Of a stretch of 64,000 nt of DNA, positions 23,430 through 34,900 are shown one piece after another. Both the position numbers and the translations under genes were made by a program. How positions within the stretch are numbered: the stretch's first letter is position 1; the number at the start of each line of letters is the position of its first letter. The stretch comes from Megalopta genalis (taxonomy: Eukaryota; Arthropoda; Insecta; Hymenoptera; Halictidae), in the NCBI RefSeq assembly GCF_051020955.1, contig NC_135018.1:6738939-6802938 (forward strand). The letters run 5' to 3'. The notes under the pieces were generated by a model. It had not been told where the DNA came from and searched no databases. It saw only the letters and a program-made list of their open reading frames with translations.

Positions 23430-25926
23430 TAGTATACTCAGCAATTAATCGAAGATACGTAAGAATTACTTGGACAACGTTTAACTTGGGCACAGTTACG
23501 GTGGCTTGCACAATTTTTAAGGTTTTGTGTTTCGGGAGATCCTTGTGTCTTGATGATCATTAAATGATTTTGTAAAATTAAACTATAAATCAACTATCAT
23601 TAGATTCAAAAAAACTCTAATACTTCGACTACCGAATCAGCAACGTGACTTTCGTAGAATCAAAATAATTGGTTTAAGGGAGGATACTGCCTTAAGTCAT
23701 TAAGAAATAGGTAGATTTCAGGCTTATTTTATAAGTAATTATCAGATGAAAGAATTAATCTCTCTAAGAAAATATAAATGTAAATTCTGTGATTGTGATT
23801 CTCAATTTTTCTAAAAGTGAAAAAATCGTACAAAATGAAATCCCTTTTTGTAGAACATTGTTTGTTTACCGTCACAGTTGATAATTACTGGGACGATTGA
23901 ATTAAAAAAATTATCTTGATTCATAAATTAGAAACTAATTATCTACAGTGTAGCGTACGAATTTTCGAAGATTTCAACAATTCTATAAACGGGTGCAGTT
24001 CGAAGAGAAAACAGCTGCTTTTATCTGGAAAGGTTAACGTTAGAAGAATTGTTAAAAGAATCAGAAAGCATGCAAGCTCGAAGGAGGGTGCAGGACAAAA
24101 TTAGCAAGGCTAGTAACAGTGACGAAGACGCTTCTAATTATCAAGTTTAATGCAATACTAACTTATATTATACCGTGTCACTAAACATTAATCTATAATG
24201 TAATCTAACATCATACCAGAGTCTAATCTATGCAGCAAAGTTCAATTAGTACGAGTAATGACTAGATTAAAATCTTTATTGGAGTCTACATTAACCTGCG
24301 CCCTATATTTAATAACGGCTACGACGACGCGATAATAACAACAGCTTCAATCTCGGCACACTATAACGTTGTTAAAAGAAAATTTAAGATTAACGACTCA
24401 CAAACAACTCATAAATTTGTGAAACATCCATCCTGGTCCTAAAAATCATGTTGTAAACATCGATGAAAACTGCTGCATAGAGAAAACAATCTAAGAAGGC
24501 TATTAATTCATAAATAATGCTCTCAATAACCAGAAGAAAATGTTTCGTTAACATCAGTGTGCTGATTTTAAATATTCTGTAGAAGCCAGATACCGATGCC
24601 AATACAGAAGAAGCCGGATTTCGACAAAAAAACCTATCAACTGATCAATCGCAGTTACACGTATCAATGAAAAATGTTCACTGATGTCGGTGCCAATTTC
24701 CAATATCCTTTAGAATCAGAAATCTACAATTCATAACAATAATAATTTTATTCAAGTGTAGGGGTAAAAATAAGCCCTTTGTTACACAAAAAAAGAAGTA
24801 AAACAAAAAGACATTTTATACGGTCATCACAAGAGTACGATAGAAATGAAAATATACATATAATGATACGATACAAAAACTGAAGGAAAGAAACAAGAAA
24901 TAGTATAGTATACTACAATAAATATATAGTAGATCTAATAAATATGTGTAGTCGAGGAAATGTAGTAAGTGAAAGAAATTATCAGACATAAGAGCAGTAC
25001 CTCTGTTAAAACAACAATGAAAAATGTTCATCCGGAAGACGCGCTACGTTGCTGTGCGGGATTCTCGCGCATGCGTCGCCAGCCCCCATTCCTTGCGTAA
25101 CTTATTTTCCTGTACGCACTGGTCGAAACTGAAGATCGCTGGCCCCGATAAGATAATAGTCGCAACAGCGAAGGAACACGATTCGCAGTGGCGACACCGG
25201 CGAGAGTTTCTCGCACTAAAAAGTGGCGGGAACAAAAGTCGATCGGGGAGGCGTCGGCTGTGACGAGTTTCGCAGCGCGTAAGTGTCGCGGTCGCGACAC
25301 GCACCTTGATGAGTCCCTTTCACGGAAGCCGGCTTCTATGGTCTTTATTAACGGCTCCGGCAGCGAGATGAGGGGAAGAGCGACGCTCGCAGCGAGACCG
25401 GAAACGAATCGAGCTTTTCATTGTACGGTCGACGGGTGACCGACGATTTGCCATTTCTGCTGTTCTATAAGGTCCCGCGAGAAATCAATTTGCGGTGTCG
25501 CACAAAAGAGAGCCCCGAGGAGGCTCGATGCACGAGCGAGTGGGCTCTTAAGGAGGATTGTCTCAAGCCAGCGAATCGATACAATGGGATTCGTATCTGG
25601 CCGGAAACTATATATATAGCCCGTGGACGTGTATTAAATGCTCGACGCGTTAATTTCCGTGGCTCTGGTAAACCGTCGTACAGTCGAGCGAAACATCCAT
25701 TTTCTTGGACATATAATTCAAAGTTTTGCTCAAAAACGTCCAATATCTAAAATACCTAAATTCACTCCTTCAGCCTTCGACTGGTGGCGTATACGTCAAT
25801 TTGACGTCTTATCACTCTGCAAATGAAGCTATAAAAAATGTGGTCACCGCTAGAAGGTTAATGATAAGGTTTTACGAACTAGAAAAATCGATTACTAATA
25901 GCTGCGATTAATAAAATAAATCTAAT
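23430..25926. other. Non-coding; AT-rich, then CpG-rich 25030-25680
   Basis: AT-rich to 25020. The CpG-rich part has overlapping frames on both strands (up to 109 codons at 25421-25750 plus) with no known domain. A 40-bp diverged duplication (around 24549-24592 and 24690-24725, sharing AATATYCTKTAGAA) is visible. Confidence 0.5.
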
Positions 25927-26297
25927 ACACAGGATGTCCCATAATTATGTTAACACCCGGAAAGGGTTGTTTCCTGAGGTCATTTGAAGTAAGTTTTTTC
26001 TTAGCGAAAATGCAATCCGCCGCTTTGTTTACAAATTATTAACGAAAAGCAGTGACCAATGAGAGGCGAGATCAGCTGGTACGAGGCGGCCGAGGTAATG
26101 AGCGGAACTGGGCTTTGACCGCTCGATGGCTCGGCCGCCTTGAGACAGCCGAGCTCGCATCTCATTGGTTACTGTTTTTCATTAATAACTCGTAAACAAA
26201 GCCACGGATTGCATTTTTGCTAAGGAAAAAGTTACTTCAAATGATCTCAGGAATCACCTCTTTCCGGGTGTTAAGATAATTATGGGACACCTTGTAT
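25927..26297. mobile_element. Foldback MITE with long inverted repeats, copy 2
   Basis: The left end has ACAGGATGTCCCATAATTAT and the right end, inverted, ATACAAGGTGTCCCATAATT, so the outer ~20 bp are near-perfect inverted repeats. Inner blocks AAATGCAATCCGCCGCTTTG, CCAATGAGAGGCGAGAT and GGCGGCCGAG pair with the right half. It is about the same length as copy 1 (371 bp each) and clearly diverged from it, so both are old insertions. Confidence 0.88.
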
Positions 26298-26370
26298 GCA
26301 TATAACGTATATATGTATATTAGATTTATGTTATTGATCGCAGCTGTTTTGCAGCTAATCTTTCTACTTC

Positions 26371-26580
26371 TTAACACTGAACCTATCGCGGTCGAAATGA
26401 CTGGTTTTTAATTTTACTATACTTTAGCGGCTTCTTCGTGGAAAATGATCGAATAAATTACATAGTATCGAAGCAAGTTTTATAATTAAAACTTTACAAT
26501 ATCCAAATGAATTCTATCTTTTCACTCTTATGAGTCGATGCACACCAATTACCGGTACTGCTCGGTAGATTTACTGTTAA
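26371..26580. mobile_element. Small TTAA-bounded MITE
   Basis: Begins TTAACACTGAACCTATCG and ends, inverted, TTAACAGTAAATCTACCG: 14 of 18 positions agree, and both ends sit on TTAA (26371-26374, 26577-26580). Just inside the left end CGGTCGAAATGACTGG forms a small hairpin. No coding capacity. A related diverged end (TTCAACACTGTACCTACTG) occurs at 58112. TTAA targets suggest mobilisation by a piggyBac-type transposase; this is inference. Confidence 0.55.
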
Positions 26581-26639
26581 TTCTCATTTTCTTCTTTCAT
26601 TCATTTATGTCTTTATGTTTATTATTATTGTATTATCAT

Positions 26640-27120
26640 TTGTGTCACTTATTAAAGATTCAATGAAGCTATTGTACAGAACGCCGACGATTGGCCGACG
26701 ATGTCCACGAAAACAGATACCTCGTTCCAGTGTGGATAGGCGGCGGCCATTTCACGCCGCGATCATCGATCGATCAAATTAATTACCTGTCTCCTCGCCG
26801 ATTTTACGATCTAACAATGTAAGAATTATTAATGCTCGATCTATTGGTCAGGCCAAGATCCGTGTCTGGCACTCGCTGCTCATTATGCTCTAATCGGATT
26901 AGCTTAACAAGATAGTACGCCGACAGCCATGATTAGAAATCACGCTTCGAAGGATTAATGCGCAGCGGTGCGTATTATCTGTACGGTTCGCGTCTGCTAG
27001 CTAACAGGTACTGATTAAATTCGATAATCTATAAAGCGGTAACCCCCGGCTCGGGATACTTTGATGACCTACGCGACGGTATAATTGTCAGACGCTTTAT
27101 GCAAATAGTCGTCGCCAGGA
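26640..27120. promoter_or_regulatory. Candidate regulatory block with homeodomain P3 site and octamer
   Basis: A GC-richer segment without repeats contains CTAATCGGATTAG at about 26890-26902, a near-palindromic paired-class homeodomain P3 site (TAAT-N3-ATTA) that also has a TAATCC half-site on the other strand, and ATGCAAAT at 27099-27106, the POU octamer. AATTAATTA-type homeodomain cores are also present. Motif content suggests an enhancer, but no target gene is in the window and conservation is untested. Confidence 0.3.
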
Positions 27121-27313
27121 GGACAGCCTAATTTCTGTTTGGTTTCGTTACGCAGATTGCAACTTAGGCTACGAAGTTGCAACATGCTGAATAGAATGTC
27201 AGAAATTACTTCTGGCTTCTAAGAGAAGCGATGGTTAGATAGATTGATAGCAGCCATTGTAAATTCTTGAATAATTGTGTGCATTGTTATCTAACATCCC
27301 ATTAACATGACAC

Positions 27314-27379
27314 TAAAAAACAACATACTACTGCAAAATCTTTCTGTGTATATATATTGCAGTAGTATGTTGTTCTTTA
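27314..27379 (+). ncRNA. 66-nt hairpin, pre-microRNA-like candidate
   Basis: AACAACATACTACTGCAA (27319-27336) pairs perfectly with TTGCAGTAGTATGTTGTT (27357-27374) around a 20-nt loop, and four more pairs extend the stem past one mismatch. Overall length and stem size fit an animal pre-microRNA. The stem is unusually perfect, so a tiny palindromic MITE is an equal alternative. I do not recognise the arm sequence as a known microRNA. Confidence 0.25.
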
Positions 27380-27428
27380 TTCGCTCCTGTGGTCGGTCAT
27401 ATATCTATTTCTTTCGTCGTACGATATA

Positions 27429-28005
27429 TTGGGTTGTCCGGAAAGTTCGTGCCGATTTTCGGTAGGTAGCGTGAGAGACCTGACTGAATATATCACAATT
27501 ATTGAAAACAAATGACATGTGTACATATTCTAAAAAGAGATAACTTCAGCCATATTTGGAAAAAAGTTTGGTTACGATTCGTTAATTTTTATCAGTTTTG
27601 TACGCCTTAGAATATGGTGGCAAATAAAGTGCATTATAGGCATTTAATGCTTTTCTTTTTCCGAAAGGGCAACAATGCCACACAAGCGGCAAATAAGATA
27701 TGCGCTGTTTATGGCGAGGATGCTGTAGCCGAAAGAACTGTGCGGAAGTGGTTTGCTCGGTTTAAAGCTGGAAATTTCGACCTTGAAGATCAAGAACGCC
27801 CAGGTAGGCCGTCCACCACAGATGAAGATATGATTAGAACAGAAATCGAGAATAACCCACGCTCAACATTACGTCAATTAGCAGGAATGCTAAATAAATC
27901 AAAATCAACCATCCACGATCATACTGTGAAGCTTGGCTCCAATATTTAAATGAGCTGCGTTTTAATTTTCCTAAAAAATCGGCACGAACTTTCCGGACAA
28001 CCCAA
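27429..28005 (+). mobile_element. mariner element, internally deleted, perfect terminal repeats
   Basis: A 577-bp element flanked by TA on both sides (27427-27428 and 28006-28007), the expected target duplication. The 31-bp terminal inverted repeats beginning TTGGGTTGTCCGGAAAGTTC are identical. About half of a full-length mariner (usually about 1.3 kb) is missing: the 5' part of the transposase gene and the 3' end survive. Perfect termini suggest a recent insertion or recent loss of the middle, and the ends could still be recognised by an active relative. Confidence 0.95.
27614..27949 (+). pseudogene. mariner transposase, N-terminal fragment
   Basis: 111 codons from ATG to a stop created at the deletion. 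Residues 1-60 look like the first helix-turn-helix of mariner transposases, including RTVRKWFARFKAG (41-53). The linker ERPGRPST follows (61-68), then part of the second helix-turn-helix (about 76-108, with LRQLAGMLNKSKSTIHDH). The match breaks after residue 108, and the last three residues come from sequence beyond the deletion. The DD34D catalytic domain is absent, so it cannot transpose. A protein of this type might still bind the termini and interfere with active transposase; that is speculation. Confidence 0.93.
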
Positions 28006-28022
28006 TACATCAAATGATAAAT

Positions 28023-28445
28023 TGACTGCGTTGAGGTCACTATCTTTCAAAGAATTACGCACATTTTGATTTAGTAGCGTCCTTTCATGTGAATTAATTT
28101 ATTTGTTACAACGTCTTTCATTTATCTCAGTTTTCTTTCTGTTTCTCCATTATTATACTTCTCTAATTTTCTGCTATCTACTTATTTTTTTCTTGACACG
28201 CCATAGTGATACATTATTAAACGAGTTGTATTAAGGTTACTACAGATTCTCAGAGATAAATAATCTTATGTAATAGCACTCTTTTGTGCGAATGCATTGA
28301 TTTGTTACCAAAGTCTTCCATTTATCTCAGTCTTCTTTCTACCTTCTCCTTTATCATGTCACTCTAATTTTCTGCTATCCTGAGATGTCATAAAGGTACA
28401 ATATTAAATGAACCGTGTTAAGGTCACTGCGAATTCTCAATTACT
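28023..28445 (+). repeat. Degenerate tandem repeat, about 180 bp x 2.3
   Basis: ATTTATCTCAG-TTCTTTCT, CTCTAATTTTCTGCTATC and the phrase TTAAGGT(C/T)ACT recur at intervals of about 180 bp. Units have diverged and contain small indels. Confidence 0.6.
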
Positions 28446-29460
28446 CGTTCTTCCATTCCTTTTTAAAAACATTTATTTACCGTGTTCCGGTTTATTCGTA
28501 AAATTGAATGTTTAAAAGCGCTCGTTTGCAGCAGTTGCTCGCGCGTTATTCAAGAATTCGTTTTAGGATAAAACGCGGCAGCGACAAAGATGATAATAAC
28601 AGAAAATATTGTGCATAGCAGCTCGGGTGCAGCGAATCGGCAGGATGAAATTTTTCGGTAATGAATATACGATACCAGCGAGCAGAAAATAATGGCCGAA
28701 AGGTAAAGATATTTTAATCAGTGAATTCCGAGGGATGAACACGGATCCGTGCGAAATAAAATTAAACTAATCCACGGCTCGAGCATTGTGTCGAGCTCCG
28801 GGTCGAGCCGAGCCGAAGGGCGTATGAATTATGTTCAACGTTCGGCGAGAGATCGGACTGAATTTTATTATTAATGCGAAGCCATGCGCGCCGGGCTCTG
28901 CAATATTTGCAGCGGCGTCGCTTTCAGTGTAAAATATCATCAAAATTTATGAAAGCAATTGTAATTACGACGGAAGGCGTATTAACGTTATTGACGTATT
29001 ATGAAATTACAGTCGGCTGCATTATTAATTTGGTGTTTGATCGAGAACGCAACGATTTTTATTGTTCGGTAACTCTGCTGTTTCTCGCTTCCACTCGAGC
29101 GAGACTTGTTCGATGTATTATCCGGCAGCAATACCGGTTTATATTAAATTAGCTTGTTTTCTAAACAGCTCGTCAATCATGTTTACCGTGCAGATATTTG
29201 CTGTAGTGTTATCTGAATATCTATATTTTTCATTCAGAAATTTTATCACTAAATACCTCCACCAATAATCATGTTGCAAACAATTTTCTTACATGGAATT
29301 TGTCTGGAATCAAGAGAATGAGTACGATGCAACAAGTAGTAGTTTTCAAGTGCATAGTTATTTTTACTTTTTCGATAAATATTCTATAATATTTATATCG
29401 TATACGTAAATTAACCTTTAAAGAATCTTCAAAATCTTGAAATTGTCGAAAAATTATTGC
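28446..29460. other. Non-coding DNA
   Basis: GC-richer between 28500 and 28930; frames of 92 and 68 codons lack domains. Confidence 0.55.
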
Positions 29461-29900
29461 TTCGCATATTTCCCGTCCTCTTTCCATTCTCCTAACATTG
29501 TAACGCAGGAAGACATTGTCCCAGGGTTAAAATGAATGTTGAACGATATTTAAGTACCGCACAATTACATTCGAACTTCGTAGTCTCTGCCCGCAATCCT
29601 CAGGAAATTATTATTTCACACGTTTCCCGCTTCTCTTCCCATTCTCCTTACAATCGGGTCAAACAAAAGCAATGTTTCAAGATTAAAATGAATCTCGAAC
29701 GATATGTAGCATAGAGTCTCGAGTGTAGAACGTCGAGAACTGGAACAAGTACTCGATGATTACGATGTACAATTTGTCAAATTGTACATTGCACCGCGAG
29801 CACTGTCAGGGAACTAGACATAGTTTCACAGATCTCCCTTTCTCTTTCCATTTCTTCTTATACTCAGGCTCAAGAAAATCATGTTCCAAGAATAAAGTGA
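29461..29900 (+). repeat. Degenerate tandem repeat, about 160-200 bp x 3
   Basis: TTCCCGTCCTCTTTCCATTC (29468), TTCCCGCTTCTCTTCCCATT (29624) and CTCCCTTTCTCTTTCCATTT (29833) are each followed at a similar distance by a block like CAATGTTTCAAGATTAAAAT and GAATGTTGAACGATAT. A weaker fourth trace appears near 30355-30390. Confidence 0.5.
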
Positions 29901-30619
29901 ATGTTAAACAGTCCTTATACAGTCCTATATCAGTCCTATTTAAAATTATCTAATTCTCTCTTCTTCAATTTCATTAATTTCTTTGCCACTATTTTTCTAT
30001 ATTTTGATATCTCTCTGTCTCCATTTTCCTTTCATTCTATTTCCCTCATTTTATTTTTCAGACTGTAAGACAATCATGTAAAGTACATAAATCAGAGCAC
30101 AGAATCTTTTATATATGAATTTCTACAAAATTTCGCTGCAGTACAATGATTTTTATTTCAATTCGACTTCGTACAACAGAATCACAATTTTTGCTAAAAT
30201 CAGAAAAATTCTCCAGGTGTTACGTGTTAAAAACTGCTACTAATCAACAAAATTCTATCCGTTTTGTTAATGGCAACAGTCGATAAGAAATCTCCAGCCT
30301 GCTGCTGTTTCACAGATATTACTTTTCACTCTTCCCACATCAAAATGCGAAAAGATAACGTGCCACGACTAAAACGAATGTAAACCAAAACGCAACGGGC
30401 TAGTACAAATTGTAAAAACATGATAAATAATCGGAGCCACGTGAACCCGGTGTATCCGTAGCGTACGAGCATACCTGTCGCGTTAATTAAGGCATCTGTT
30501 GCTACTTGCTAGGAGCGACACACGCTGTTCTGATATTAAGCTATTTGGAAACTGCTCTACTGCATTTCGTTACACTCCGTAGCTTTTCGTTCCGTTTACC
30601 CTTGTTTCCATTTGTTTTC
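29901..30619. other. Non-coding DNA
   Basis: AT-rich, no gene recognised. Confidence 0.6.
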
Positions 30620-31640
30620 GTTGAAATATTCCAGAACCGGTCTCCTTTCTACTTTCACAGTTCAGTTCTCCTCTGCTATAGGACCCCACCCAAATCTCCC
30701 GCCCTCTTCTCTCTTTCTCACTCTTTCTGATTATTTCCTTATCTCTATTTCTTCCTCTCCATTTCTTTTCCTCTGTTTCTCTCGGCTTCTCTTTAAAATT
30801 GTCCAATTCTCTCTTCTTCAATTTCATTAATTTCTTTGCCACTATTTTTCCATATTTTTATATCTCTCTGTCTCCATATTCCTCTCATTCTATTTCTCTT
30901 TATTTTTATTTTTCCCTGTTTCTATTTCTCTCTGTCTCTATGTCTTTCTGTCTGTTTCTATTTTTCTTTCTCAATATTTCTCGTTCTACTTTCCACCGTT
31001 CCTATCTTTTTTCTCAGTTTCCCACTGCTACTATTTCTCTATTTTTCTGTTTATCTGTTTCTCTATTTCTCTGTTTCTCCGTTTTTCTGTTCCTTTGTTT
31101 CTTTGTTTCTTTGTTTCTTTGTTTCTTTGTTTCTCTATTTCTCTATTTCTCTATTTCTCTATTTCTCTACTTCTCTATTTCTCATTTTCTCAATCTCTCT
31201 ATTTCTCCATTTCTCTATTTCTCCATTTCTCTATTTCTCTATTTCTCTATTTCTCTATTTCTCTATTTCTCTACTTCTCTATTTCTCATTTTCTCAATCT
31301 CTCTATTTCTCCATTTCTCTATTTCTCCATTTCTCTATTTCTCTATTTCTCTATTTCTCTACTTTTCTATTTCTCTATTTCTCTACTTCTCTATTTCTCA
31401 TTTTCTCAATCTCTCTATTTCTCCATTTCTCTATTTCTCAATTTCTCTATTTCTCAATTTCTCTATTTCTCCATTTCTCAATTTCTCAATTTCTCTATTT
31501 CTCTATTTCTCTATTTCTCCATTTCTCTATTTCTCAATTTCTCTATTTCTCTATTTCTCTATTTCTCTACTTTTCTATTTCTCAATTTCTCTATATCTCT
31601 ATTTATCTCTCTGTCTCTATTCCTCATTTCTCTCACTCGA
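30620..31640 (+). repeat. Long pyrimidine tract, (TTTCTCTAT)n with higher-order units
   Basis: Loose CT-rich DNA to about 31035, then 9-bp units TTTCTCTAT with ATTTCTCCA and ATTTCTCAA variants. A longer phrase beginning CTACTTCTCTATTTCTCATT recurs near 31167, 31270 and 31383, so blocks of about 103-113 bp were amplified as units. The 305-, 284- and 202-codon F/S/L-rich plus-strand frames are repeat translations in all three frames. Confidence 0.92.
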
Positions 31641-31795
31641 TTTCTGGCATTCACGTCCCCCGAATCTCGTCGTCCCTATCTGCGTCTTGATTTTCCCGCG
31701 TAACCGAGGGGGATGAACACCGATGTTGGCAGAGGCGGGGAAGGTAGAAGTAGAGGTAGAGAACGAGCAGGAGCGCACGAATGCATGTTCCAAAA

Positions 31796-31809
31796 GAGAG
31801 AGAGAGAGA

Positions 31810-31849
<40 letters not shown>

Positions 31850-31981
31850 GAGACAGAGAGAGGGAGAGAGAGAGAGAGGAAGAGACAGAGAGAGGGAGAG
31901 AGAGAGAGAGAGGAAGAGACAGAGAGAGGGAGAGAGAGAGAGAGGAAGAGACAGAGAGAGGGAGAGAGAGAGAGAGAGAGC
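31796..31981 (+). repeat. Purine tract, (GA)n with 32-34-bp units
   Basis: GGAAGAGACAGAGAGAGGGA starts at 31846, 31878, 31912 and 31944 within a GA background. It follows the pyrimidine tract at 30620-31640 after about 150 bp, so the plus strand switches from almost pure pyrimidine to almost pure purine. Confidence 0.92.
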
Positions 31982-32699
31982 GGGTACACATAGGTGGTAC
32001 AATAATCAACACGCAGACCCCGTGAATAACGGATGTACGAAGGAGTGCACACGAATACCGGGGGTCGGGTTTGTCACGTTCAGAATTGTAGATCTCGGGA
32101 TCAGCGGTTCTCCGTCACCGTTTGCGGCACGCTCCCGTGATTCCTGCACCCCGGCTACACGTTATCCGGGTAATTGTGATTTATGTCTGCCGCGCATTTA
32201 GGCTTCCGTCGCGGTACCCGCGACGACTTTTCGCATCACAGATTCAATATACCCGCGACGTGCGGTTTTCTCGGTCTTGGGACCGGATGGATTCATCCCG
32301 CTTTCTGGTACACGGCGTACAACGTCTGCGAAGATTTTAGGAGACCGCAGAATCGCCGCTAGATATTCGAAAGTGATTCTCAATAATTAACGATGTTTAT
32401 GAACATTCCCAGTTTTATGGGCCAACGGTTCAAGACTGTTTTGTCTTCTTTTCCGTTTAGCCCGCGTTACCACGGTCCGTGAAACCTGCGAATACCGTCT
32501 TTTTAATAATAACAAGTAATATTTAATTACGTTCTTTTGTAATCGCCAAATTATATAAAATTTATTTATGTCGATGAATATCATTTTTTGAATTGTATAT
32601 CGTCAGTGGCCGGTGACTGGCATGGCGTTTAACATGTTAAACATACTTTATGTAGACATATTAGTCTTCCCGTTGTTCTTTGTGTAACATAAACTTATT
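31982..32699. other. Non-coding DNA
   Basis: GC-richer to 32350. Frames on both strands, none recognisable. Confidence 0.55.
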
Positions 32700-32815
32700 G
32701 AAATGAATTTATTTATTTATTCAATTGAATTAAATTGAATTTGTTTACTTATTGAATTGAGTCGAATATATTGAGTCGAATATTGAATCGAATCGAATCG
32801 AATCGAATTGAATGG
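32700..32815 (+). repeat. (GAATC)n and related simple repeat
   Basis: TTGAATTAAATTGAATTTG-like units lead into GAATCGAATCGAATCGAATC at about 32775-32812. Confidence 0.85.
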
Positions 32816-33784
32816 TCGAAAACTGAATAATTAAGTGGCGACCCAATGAGTCGGATAGTTAAAGAAATATTTTCATTGTCTGCTGGATCATTTATTTTGG
32901 TCGGAATGAGTCGTTCTGTGCTTCTTGTACTGCAGCTATTCGTAATGTTTATTCGTAATGTTTGGTCGTGGTAATGCAAACTTAGACCATGCTATTTAAT
33001 CGCAGTAGTTAGCTACGTTATTTGATCATGGTATTTAGCTGTGCTATTTATTCTCATGATATTTAGCAATGCTATTTAGTGATGCCAGTTAGCTATGCTA
33101 TTTATTCATAGGAATTATTCGTGATATTTATAAATAGCATTTATACATAGTTATTTATTTCCATGCTATTTAATTGCTCTATTTGTTCGTAGTATTTGTT
33201 CGTAATACGTTATCAGCAAATATTGCCAGATACTTATAGAATTTATACGTTCAAGCTTACGCAAACGATAAATGAAATATGAAATGCCTGAAGCTACAAC
33301 GAATTGCATTCCCTTTGTATCCTAATTAACAATGCAATAACTCTTTAAGTGCCGACTAAACAAGGAGAATCTTTATGACCTTATATTGTACTCGCATTAT
33401 TCACATGAATATCATTCAGATTACATTATTTGTACCAACATGATTGGGCATGATTGGATTGTTTGTGCAAAATAAATACCGTCTCCATTAACCGCAAGAT
33501 ACAGCTACTAAGTGATCAGTTTAATATATTGGAAATAGTGTATGTGTTTGACAATACATATTACATGTTCCTGTGTTGCATTTATTACCCATTCTTCTTA
33601 CAAATCCATTAAAAATCTACCTAATTTGCTGATTCTCTGTCAGTCTAAATATGACACGTTTGTGTTCTGTTATTGTAAAAATGGTTGTTCATATATAAAT
33701 AAATAATTGTACATACAAATAAATTAAAATGTACATGTAATAACTCTGTATTTGCTTTTTAAAAAAGCATTTAAAGTAGTAATA
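32816..33784. other. AT-rich DNA with a loose ATGCTATTTAG repeat
   Basis: Between about 32990 and 33180 the phrase (A/C)TG-TATTTAG or GCTATTTA recurs about every 18-25 bp in degenerate form. Nothing else recognised. Confidence 0.5.
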
Positions 33785-33822
33785 ATTAAATTAAATTAAA
33801 TTAAATTAAATTAAATTAAAAA
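33785..33822 (+). repeat. (TTAAA)n microsatellite
   Basis: About seven AATTA/TTAAA units. Confidence 0.9.
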
Positions 33823-33830
33823 TAAATTAA

Positions 33831-33858
33831 AAATCCGCAGTCTAACCATGATATTTAT
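33831..33858 (-). repeat. Dispersed 'GCGGATTTTATGC' repeat, copy 6
   Basis: The minus strand reads GGTTAGACTGCGGATTTTT, the closest match to the left part of the consensus. Confidence 0.55.
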
Positions 33859-34204
33859 AATATAAATTATATGAAAAGTGTTACACTAGATGTTTCACGA
33901 ATACCCCAAGTTACACAAAGTGGCTGAGTACAAACAAATTTAGCAATCTAAATATTATTTTTAATTACATTGCGGCAATTTTTAATGGCGCCTTGGACTC
34001 GCCACACGGGTACGAAGAGTTGAAAGACTTATTAATAGGTCTCCGGCAGCTGAATAGTTAGACACTGACATGATGCGCGGTCTTGAAAGGGGCTAGCGGC
34101 CCGTCGTCATCAGTTCGGGAATGTTAATCTGAAGCGCGGTGCAAGCTTCGCAGTTAAGTTAGCGCCGAAAATGAGAGAGACGAAGCGAGAGAAAGAGAGA
34201 GAGT

Positions 34205-34241
<37 letters not shown>

Positions 34242-34802
34242 TGCGAGAGAAAGGGAAGAGGCGAAGCCAGTGCAAGAATGGCCAGATAGCTGACGGAGGG
34301 TGGCGCGAAAACTGAGACAAAAGGGGGCGCGCTGAACTACCAAAAGGAGCCGGGGACGAAGGCTCGCGCGGGTGTGGGTGGAGCTCGACGGATACGCAGC
34401 GATACGGTAAGGTCGCCGGATGCGGAGGGCGAAATGAATTCATATTTACGGAAGCTGCATGCATATGCGGAGCTTTAAGGCGAGTTTGCGACACGAGATA
34501 CCGCGGGGTTACAGCCTGACGCCATATTCGAGCAGCGTTCGCAGCACCCTGTCACGCAACCGGAGCCGGCACTGCGCTGTTGGACCAATTTCACGGGGCT
34601 CTCTCGTTTTACGGCGGAAATTAGGCCGAGAAATAAGGCTGGCCCTAACGGGACGGGACAGCAGTTGCTCCGAGATACGGATTCCATGGTGATGCACATA
34701 GGAAATACGAACGGGATCTGGTCCAAGAGGATCGCTGAAGAAACGATCTAGATTTAGGGACAAAAACAAAATTTTGAAATCTTTGGAATTTAATTATGCT
34801 AG
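33859..34802. other. Non-coding, with (GA)n at 34176-34240
   Basis: AT-rich to 33960, then CpG-rich. The GA microsatellite (34176-34240) drives serine/leucine-rich minus-strand frames of 77 and 111 codons. The CpG-rich segment 34340-34700 has frames on both strands without domains. Confidence 0.5.
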
Positions 34803-34900
34803 CGTCTCAACTGGAATTCACATCTTGATTTTTGTTCCGTTGTATGACGGAACCCTTATAAATCAAGCAAGGAAAAATGTTGTCCTCGAGTCAAACATTA
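34803..34900 (+). repeat. Diverged direct repeat, left copy
   Basis: CTGGAATTCACATCTTGAT and, further on, ATGTTGTCCTC match 35835-35905 in order (CTGGAATTCCCATCTTGAT, ATGTTGTCCTC). The pair flank about 0.9 kb and could be remnants of long terminal or duplicated ends, but identity is patchy. Confidence 0.35.

Noticed and set aside
30799..31716. 305- and 284-codon F/S/L-rich frames resembling membrane proteins
   Set aside because: Translations of the 9-bp TTTCTCTAT repeat; hydrophobic pattern comes from the repeat.
31617..32201. Arginine/glutamate-rich frame (162 codons) and opposing S/L frames
   Set aside because: Translation of the GA repeat on both strands.
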